A DNA stretch of 64,000 nt from NCBI RefSeq assembly GCF_052065755.1, contig NZ_JBQHTK010000006.1, positions 1 through 64,000 of the forward strand, given 5' to 3'. A program made the translations under genes and the position numbers. The notes under the pieces were generated by a model. It saw only the letters and a program-made list of their open reading frames with translations. It made no database searches and was not told the origin of the DNA. Shown one piece after another: positions 58,653 through 64,000 of this stretch (the first letter of the stretch is position 1; every line of letters begins with the position of its first letter). This stretch comes from Allocoprococcus sp004560705 (GTDB lineage: Bacteria > Bacillota > Clostridia > Lachnospirales > Lachnospiraceae).

Positions 58653-58693
58653 TTAAGAGTTTGTTGAAAAATGGTCAAATAATTCACAATGTA

Positions 58694-58722
58694 TTGCAAG
58701 TATAGGCAAAATCATGTAAAAT
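58694..58722 (+). promoter_or_regulatory. Promoter of gpmI
   Basis: TTGCAA (58694-58699) and TAAAAT (58717-58722) with a 17-bp spacer. Confidence 0.65.
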
Positions 58723-58770
58723 ACGAGGGTAGAGCGTTTTAAATCTATTTGATGAAGGAGTGTATAACAG

Positions 58771-60309
58771 ATGAGTAAGAAACCAACGGTTTTGATGATT
58801 TTGGACGGTTATGGATTAAATGAAAAAACAACCGGTAATGCAGTTGCAGAGGCAAAGACACCGGTTATGGATAAACTGATGGCAGAGTGTCCGTTTGTTC
58901 GAGGCAACGCAAGTGGACTGGCTGTAGGACTTCCGGACGGACAGATGGGTAATTCAGAAGTAGGCCACTTGAATATGGGAGCCGGAAGAATCGTTTACCA
59001 GGATCTTACAAAGATCACGAAAGCGATCCAGGATGGAGATTTCTTTGAGAATCCGGAGCTTTTAAAGGCATGTCAGAACGCGAAGGAGAACGGAACTGCG
59101 CTTCATATGTTCGGTCTGGTTTCCGATGGCGGCGTCCACAGCCATAATACCCATATTTACGGACTTCTTGAGCTGGCAAAACGCCAGGGTCTTTCAAAAG
59201 TATATGTTCATTGTTTCCTTGACGGACGTGATACACCTCCGGCATCAGGAAAAGACTACGTACAGGAACTGGTGAATAAAATGGCTGAGATCGGTGTCGG
59301 TGAAGTCGCTTCTGTGATGGGACGTTACTATGCGATGGACCGCGATAACAGATGGGACCGTGTAGAGAAAGCCTATAATGCACTGGTTAAAGGAGAAGGA
59401 CTTACGGCAGAGGATCCGGTGCAGGCCGTTCAGCAGTCCTACGATAAGGATGAGACAGATGAGTTCGTTGTGCCGACGGTTGTTCTGAAAGATGGCGCAC
59501 CTACCGCAACAATCCAGAACGGCGATTCTGTGATTTTCTTTAACTTCCGTCCGGACCGTGCAAGAGAGATCACCAGAACATTCTGCGATGATGAATTTAC
59601 CGGATTCGACCGCGGAGAGAGAATTAAGACAACGTATGTATGTTTCACAGAATATGATGTTACGATTCCGAACAAATCCGTGGCATTTGTGAAGACTGAG
59701 ATCACCAATACCTTTGGCGAATTCCTGGCAGCAAATCATATGACACAGGCAAGAATCGCGGAAACAGAAAAGTATGCGCATGTAACCTTCTTCTTTAATG
59801 GAGGAGTAGAAGAACCAAATGAAGGCGAAGATCGTATTCTTGTGAAATCGCCAAAGGTTGCGACCTATGATCTGAAGCCGGAGATGAGCGCTTATGAAGT
59901 ATGTGATAAACTGGTGGAAGCAATCAAATCCGATAAATATGATGTTATCATCATCAACTTTGCAAACCCGGATATGGTAGGACATACTGGTGTGGAAGCA
60001 GCTGCTATCAAGGCTGTAGAAGCAGTGGATGAATGCGTAGGAAAGACCGTTGACGCGATCAAAGAAGTAAACGGACAGATTTTCATCTGTGCCGATCACG
60101 GAAATGCAGAACAGCTGATCGACGAGGAGACCGGCGAACCGTTCACCGCTCATACAACCAATCAGGTTCCGTTTATTCTGGTCAATGCAGAAGGTTACGG
60201 ACTCAGAGAGGGAGGATGTCTGGCCGATATCGCACCGACTCTGATCGAACTGATGGGCATGGAACAGCCAAAAGAAATGACTGGAAAATCACTGCTGATT
60301 AAAAAATAG
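58771..60309 (+). CDS. gpmI: 2,3-bisphosphoglycerate-independent phosphoglycerate mutase
   Basis: The 512-residue Mn2+-dependent mutase interconverts 3- and 2-phosphoglycerate. LMILDGYG (Asp12), the phosphoserine site in GQMGNSEVGHLNMGAGR (about Ser62), FLDGRDTPP and the C-terminal CADHGNAEQ are complete. It continues the glycolytic cluster after the inverted rubredoxin gene, with its own promoter and terminator. Confidence 0.97.
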   Translation: MSKKPTVLMILDGYGLNEKTTGNAVAEAKTPVMDKLMAECPFVRGNASGLAVGLPDGQMGNSEVGHLNMGAGRIVYQDLTKITKAIQDGDFFENPELLKACQNAKENGTALHMFGLVSDGGVHSHNTHIYGLLELAKRQGLSKVYVHCFLDGRDTPPASGKDYVQELVNKMAEIGVGEVASVMGRYYAMDRDNRWDRVEKAYNALVKGEGLTAEDPVQAVQQSYDKDETDEFVVPTVVLKDGAPTATIQNGDSVIFFNFRPDRAREITRTFCDDEFTGFDRGERIKTTYVCFTEYDVTIPNKSVAFVKTEITNTFGEFLAANHMTQARIAETEKYAHVTFFFNGGVEEPNEGEDRILVKSPKVATYDLKPEMSAYEVCDKLVEAIKSDKYDVIIINFANPDMVGHTGVEAAAIKAVEAVDECVGKTVDAIKEVNGQIFICADHGNAEQLIDEETGEPFTAHTTNQVPFILVNAEGYGLREGGCLADIAPTLIELMGMEQPKEMTGKSLLIKK

Positions 60310-60355
60310 AAATATCTGCAGGCATAGTGTTGTTTAAACAGGGCAGAATAAAATG

Positions 60356-60383
60356 GGAGACGTATCAAATGCGTCTCCTTTTT
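60356..60383 (+). terminator. Terminator of gpmI
   Basis: GGAGACG (60356-60362 region) pairs with CGTCTCC (60372-60378), followed by five T residues. Confidence 0.85.
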
Positions 60384-60507
60384 GCATTTTACACTGTTTG
60401 TCGATTCTGATGAAGTAATAAATGAATAAAACTAAATATAAAATTTCAAATTATCATTATAAAATGCCGAAAATCTGTTTTTGAATTGAATAAAATGCAG
60501 GAAATGG

Positions 60508-60536
60508 TTGACGAAACGTCATTCTTTCGATATACT
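60508..60536 (+). promoter_or_regulatory. Promoter of the aminotransferase gene
   Basis: TTGACG (60508-60513) and TATACT (60531-60536) with a 17-bp spacer. Confidence 0.7.
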
Positions 60537-60583
60537 ATCATTCGGTGAGATAAAATTCAGTGCGATAAAATGGAGGATTTGCT

Positions 60584-61873
60584 ATGACTGCATATAAAGA
60601 TTTGAGTAGAGAAGAATTGCTGGAGCTTAAGAAAGAACTGGAAGTAGAATTTGAAGATGTGAAGGGAAAAGGTCTGAAGCTTGATATGTCAAGAGGAAAA
60701 CCGTCTAAGGCACAGCTTGATCTTTCGATGGGAATGATGGATGTGCTGAACGGTGATTCGGATCTGGTATGTGAAGAAGGCGTTGACTGTCGAAATTATG
60801 GTGTGATAGATGGTATTAAGGAAGCAAAGCAGCTGTTTGCGGATATGATGGAAGTACCGAAAGACAACATCATTATTTTCGGAAATTCAAGTCTGAATGT
60901 GATGTATGATACCGTGGCACGTGCGATGACACATGGTATTATGGGCAGTACTCCATGGGCAAAGCTGGATAAGGTAAAATTCCTCTGTCCGGTACCGGGT
61001 TATGACCGCCATTTTAAGATTACAGAGCATTTTGGTATTGAGATGATCAATATCCCGATGACACAGGACGGACCGGATATGGATCTGGTGGCTCAGTATG
61101 TAGAAAATGATCCAAGTGTAAAAGGAATCTGGTGTGTGCCGAAATACTCTAATCCACAGGGAATCACTTATTCAGACGAGACCGTTCATCGTTTTGCCAC
61201 ACTGAATCCGGCAGCCGAGGATTTCCGTATTTTCTGGGACAATGCGTATGGTATCCATCATTTATATGAAGACAAACAGGACTATCTGATCGAGATCCTG
61301 ATGGAATGTAAAAAGGAAGGACATCCGGATATGGTTTATAAATTTGGTTCCACTTCCAAGATCAGTTTCCCTGGTTCCGGTATCGCAGCAATCGCAGCAT
61401 CTGATAATAACCTGAAAGAGATCCGGCAGATGATGTCCATTCAGACGATCGGACATGACAAATTGAATCAGCTTCGTCATGTGCGTTATTTCAAAGATAT
61501 TCATGGAATGGTAGAGCATATGAAGAAGCATGCAGATATTCTGCGTCCGAAGTTCGAAACGGTTCTGAATGTTCTCGAAACCGAGCTTGGAGGATTGGAG
61601 ATCGGTTCCTGGATCGCTCCACGTGGAGGATATTTTATTTCCTTTGATTCCATGGAAGGATGTGCGAAAGCGATTGTCGCTAAGGCGAAAGAAGCAGGAC
61701 TGATCATGACGGGAGCGGGAGCAACCTTCCCGTATGGCAAGGATCCGAAAGACAGCAATATCCGTATCGCACCTTCATTCCCGACACCTGAAGAGCTTGC
61801 AGTTGCCGCACAGGTTTTCGTTCTCAGCGTGAAGCTGGTAAGTATCGATAAACTGCTCAGTGAAATGGAATAA
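60584..61873 (+). CDS. Class I aminotransferase, aspartate aminotransferase (MocR-like subgroup Ic)
   Basis: A 429-residue PLP enzyme without an N-terminal DNA-binding domain. LDMSRGKPS, GNSSLNVMYD, VPKYSNPQGITY, FWDNAYGIHHL, and the PLP lysine in FGSTSKISFPGSG place it in the compact aspartate transaminase group typified by Corynebacterium AspT. It likely interconverts aspartate/oxaloacetate and glutamate/2-oxoglutarate. It is monocistronic, with its own promoter and a bidirectional terminator. Confidence 0.88.
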   Translation: MTAYKDLSREELLELKKELEVEFEDVKGKGLKLDMSRGKPSKAQLDLSMGMMDVLNGDSDLVCEEGVDCRNYGVIDGIKEAKQLFADMMEVPKDNIIIFGNSSLNVMYDTVARAMTHGIMGSTPWAKLDKVKFLCPVPGYDRHFKITEHFGIEMINIPMTQDGPDMDLVAQYVENDPSVKGIWCVPKYSNPQGITYSDETVHRFATLNPAAEDFRIFWDNAYGIHHLYEDKQDYLIEILMECKKEGHPDMVYKFGSTSKISFPGSGIAAIAASDNNLKEIRQMMSIQTIGHDKLNQLRHVRYFKDIHGMVEHMKKHADILRPKFETVLNVLETELGGLEIGSWIAPRGGYFISFDSMEGCAKAIVAKAKEAGLIMTGAGATFPYGKDPKDSNIRIAPSFPTPEELAVAAQVFVLSVKLVSIDKLLSEME

Positions 61874-61888
61874 ATAACAAATATAAAA

Positions 61889-61927
61889 AAGCGCAGGTCT
61901 GAGATTTCGGATCTGCGCTTATTATTT
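61889..61927 (+). terminator. Bidirectional terminator after the aminotransferase
   Basis: AAGCGCAG at 61889-61896 pairs with CTGCGCTT ending at 61920, with an internal TCT/GGA extension, and AT-rich sequence on both sides. It serves both convergent genes. Confidence 0.8.
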
Positions 61928-64000
61928 ATGCTGTTTCGTTCATTTTCTTGTAAGCCGTTGAAAGCATCAATTTGATACGGTTCAGCTGGTTTACTTCGCT
62001 GGCACCCGGGTCGTAGTCGATCGCTACAATATTGGATTCCGGATGACGGCGTCTGAGTTCTTTGATGACTCCTTTTCCAACTACGTGGTTCGGCAGGCAG
62101 GCAAATGGCTGCGTACAGACAATGTTGGATGCACCGCTCTTGATAAGCTCCAGCATTTCACCGGTCAGGAACCAACCTTCACCGGTCTGGTTTCCGAGAG
62201 AAACGATCTCACTTGCCATTTCAGCAAGCTCTTCAATATGGGATGGAGCGTCAAAACGTTCACTTGCTTTCAGAGCATCCACTGCCGGTTTGCGGAACCA
62301 TTCCAGAGCACGGATACCAAGATTTCCAAGTCTGGCAGATGATTTCTTCATGCCCAGATGTTCTGCCTTGAAATTGGTATTGTAGAAGCAGTAGAGCAGG
62401 AAATCCACAAGATCCGGCACGACAGCTTCGGCGCCTTCCTGTTCCAACAGATCCACCAGATGGTTGTTGGCGGCAGGAAGGAATTTCACAAGGATTTCTC
62501 CGACTACACCTACGCGCGCTTTCTTTACGTCTTTGATTGGAAGAGTATCGAAGTCATGTACGATTGCGCGGCAGAGACGTTTGAATTCTCTTCGGCTCTG
62601 ATGATCCTTGGTTATGAATCGGATGGCCTCTTCCTCCCATTTCTTATGTAATGCATTTGCAGAGCCCGGAACAGCTTCATATGGACGTACCCGGTAGAGG
62701 CAGCGCATAAACACATCGCCGATTATCGCCCCGTAAACACCTTTGATCACAAGAGACGGGGTGATCTTAAAGCCTGGATTGCTCTCCAGTCCGCTCAGGT
62801 TGATCGAAATCACCGGAATGTGTGCATAGCCGGCCTTTTTCAGTGCACGGCGGATGAAACCGATATAGTTGGATGCACGGCAGCCGCCGCCGGTCTGGCT
62901 GATGATCACGGCAAGCTTGTCCGTATCGTATTTGCCGGACAGGATGGCGTCCATAATTTGTCCTACTACGATGAGAGACGGATAGCAGGCATCGTTATTT
63001 ACATATTTGAGACCGGTATTTACGGCGTTTTTATTATCGTTCTTCAGTACTTCGATCTTATAGCCCGCTTTACGGAAAGCCGGCTCAATGAGATTGAAGT
63101 GGATCGGTGACATCTGCGGGCAAAGGATGGTGTAGTTTTCCTTCATTTCCTTTGTAAACTGTACTTTCTCAATCGATGCAGGGCGAATCTCTCGTTTCAT
63201 TTGTTTCTGTTCACGTACGCGGATTGCGGCGATCAGAGAACGGATTCGGATACGGGCAGCTCCCAGGTTGTTGACCTCATCGATCTTAAGAGAAGTATAA
63301 ATTTTGTCGGAACCGGTCAGAATGTCGGCAACCTCGTCTGTAGTAACTGCATCCAGACCGCATCCAAAGGAATTGAGCTGGATGAGATCCAGGTCATCGC
63401 GGGTCTTCACATAGTTTGCGGCTGCGTAAAGGCGGGAATGGTACATCCACTGGTCCATAACGTTGAGCGGACGCTCGACGGGATTCAGATGGGAAATGGA
63501 GTCCTCGGTGAGGACTGCAATACCGTATGCGTTGATCAGTTCCGGTATTCCGTGGTTTACTTCCGGGTCGTAGTGATAAGGACGACCGGCGAGCACAATG
63601 CCTCTGGTTCCCGTCTCTTCCATATATGCAAGAGTCTCTTCCCCTTTTTTGCGGATATCCGCACGGCAGCTTGCAAGTTCTTCCCAGGCAGCATGCGCTG
63701 CAGTCCGGATTTCAGACTCCGGAATCTTTTTCAGAGATCCGAACTTATTTACAAGGCCTGTCGTAACCGTCTCTTCACTCGTAAGTGCGAGAAACGGATT
63801 CAGAAACTCGACCTCTCCTTTTACGATCGGGTCCATATTGTTCTTGATATTTTCCGCGTAGGATGTAACGATCGGGCAGTTGTAGTGATTGTCGGCATCT
63901 TCGAATTCGCTTCGCTCGTATGGAATACAAGGATAGAAGATAAAATCCACTTTCTTGTTGATCAGCCACTGTACATGTCCGTGTGCAAGCTTGGCCGGAT
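61926..64000 (-). CDS. 2-hydroxyacyl-CoA dehydratase activase-like protein, C-terminal part (runs off window)
   Basis: At least 690 codons are open from the right edge to 61926 on the minus strand; the N-terminus is outside. The sequence shows YPCIPYE with a conserved cysteine, HYNCPIVTSYAENI, VLAGRPYHYDPEVNHGIPELI, GCGLDAVTTDE and, further on, NNDACYPSLIVVGQ and QTGGGCRASNYIGFIRRAL. This is the DUF2229 and CoA-dehydratase-like C-terminal region of the giant activase-fusion family (YjiL/HgdC-like N-terminus expected upstream). These proteins are ubiquitous in Clostridia; their real reaction is not well settled. Confidence 0.8.
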   Translation of the reverse strand, partial: PAKLAHGHVQWLINKKVDFIFYPCIPYERSEFEDADNHYNCPIVTSYAENIKNNMDPIVKGEVEFLNPFLALTSEETVTTGLVNKFGSLKKIPESEIRTAAHAAWEELASCRADIRKKGEETLAYMEETGTRGIVLAGRPYHYDPEVNHGIPELINAYGIAVLTEDSISHLNPVERPLNVMDQWMYHSRLYAAANYVKTRDDLDLIQLNSFGCGLDAVTTDEVADILTGSDKIYTSLKIDEVNNLGAARIRIRSLIAAIRVREQKQMKREIRPASIEKVQFTKEMKENYTILCPQMSPIHFNLIEPAFRKAGYKIEVLKNDNKNAVNTGLKYVNNDACYPSLIVVGQIMDAILSGKYDTDKLAVIISQTGGGCRASNYIGFIRRALKKAGYAHIPVISINLSGLESNPGFKITPSLVIKGVYGAIIGDVFMRCLYRVRPYEAVPGSANALHKKWEEEAIRFITKDHQSRREFKRLCRAIVHDFDTLPIKDVKKARVGVVGEILVKFLPAANNHLVDLLEQEGAEAVVPDLVDFLLYCFYNTNFKAEHLGMKKSSARLGNLGIRALEWFRKPAVDALKASERFDAPSHIEELAEMASEIVSLGNQTGEGWFLTGEMLELIKSGASNIVCTQPFACLPNHVVGKGVIKELRRRHPESNIVAIDYDPGASEVNQLNRIKLMLSTAYKKMNETA

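Noticed and set aside
58590..58660. PerR or Rex operator upstream of the flavin reductase-rubredoxin gene
   Set aside because: AT-rich half palindromes are present, but none matches the PerR or Rex consensus well enough to claim.

Overview
The window looks like chromosomal DNA of a gut Lachnospiraceae (Clostridia). The signs are moderate GC with AT-rich intergenic gaps, strong AGGAGG-type ribosome binding sites, frequent GTG/TTG starts, CIRCE and Gram-positive SOS-box control, and sporulation genes (SpoIIM- and SpoVB-like). A clostridial-type NADP-dependent 7alpha-hydroxysteroid dehydrogenase points to a bile-acid-transforming species of the Clostridium scindens kind. The species is an inference, not a demonstrated identification. 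I found no tRNA or rRNA genes and no CRISPR array.

Layout. 0-1.3 kb: a broken junction between an IS1182-like transposase fragment and a headless sugar O-acetyltransferase, then truA. 1.5-5.8 kb: MATE exporter, flavodoxin-like protein, CIRCE-controlled groES-groEL. 5.8-7.2 kb: small accessory patch with a DinJ-YafQ toxin-antitoxin pair and a GNAT enzyme. 7.3-9.3 kb: zinc-ribbon protein and TPM-domain protein. 9.4-10.3 kb: manganese exporter mntP behind a yybP-ykoY riboswitch. 10.7-11.5 kb: 7alpha-HSDH. 11.8-14.8 kb: XRE regulator with an ABC exporter. 14.9-15.1 kb: a self-contained unit for a 44-residue membrane peptide. 15.2-19.5 kb: alarmone-synthetase-like protein, trmO-dus, a degenerate acetylglutamate-kinase-like protein and an EamA transporter. 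19.6-24.8 kb: pyrH-frr-uppS-cdsA-dxr-rseP. 24.9-25.9 kb: greA-like gene and an orphan gene.

26.0-28.4 kb holds the most interesting locus: a preQ1-I riboswitch and terminator in front of a nucleoside hydrolase, an ECF transporter S component and a short-chain dehydrogenase. The first two match the queuine/queuosine salvage parts QueK and QrtT; the third gene has no known role there. The epoxyqueuosine reductase queH lies about 5 kb further on. 28.5-33 kb: NahK-like sugar kinase, a Lon-like ATPase without a protease domain, a small membrane protein and an orphan ABC permease/ATPase pair.

33-44 kb: queH, argH, asd, ppk, topB, a hexapeptide-repeat protein, a Cof phosphatase, a beta-hydroxyacid dehydrogenase and a metallo-hydrolase. 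44-50.4 kb: SOS-controlled recA with recX, rny, a Nudix hydrolase and the two sporulation-type membrane proteins. 50.4-54.6 kb: iscR-iscS-iscU-mnmA (Fe-S and tRNA thiolation) and a PHP phosphatase. 54.7-60.3 kb: lower glycolysis (gap, pgk, tpiA, gpmI) interrupted by an oppositely oriented flavin reductase-rubredoxin. The right end carries an aspartate-type aminotransferase and the C-terminal part of a giant 2-hydroxyacyl-CoA dehydratase activase-like protein that runs off the window.

A theme is tRNA modification: truA, trmO, dus, the queuosine genes and mnmA all lie here. Much of the window is ordinary core metabolism. The novelty sits in the preQ1-controlled operon, the small peptide unit, the ATPase-only Lon relative, the degenerate kinase and several structured leaders.
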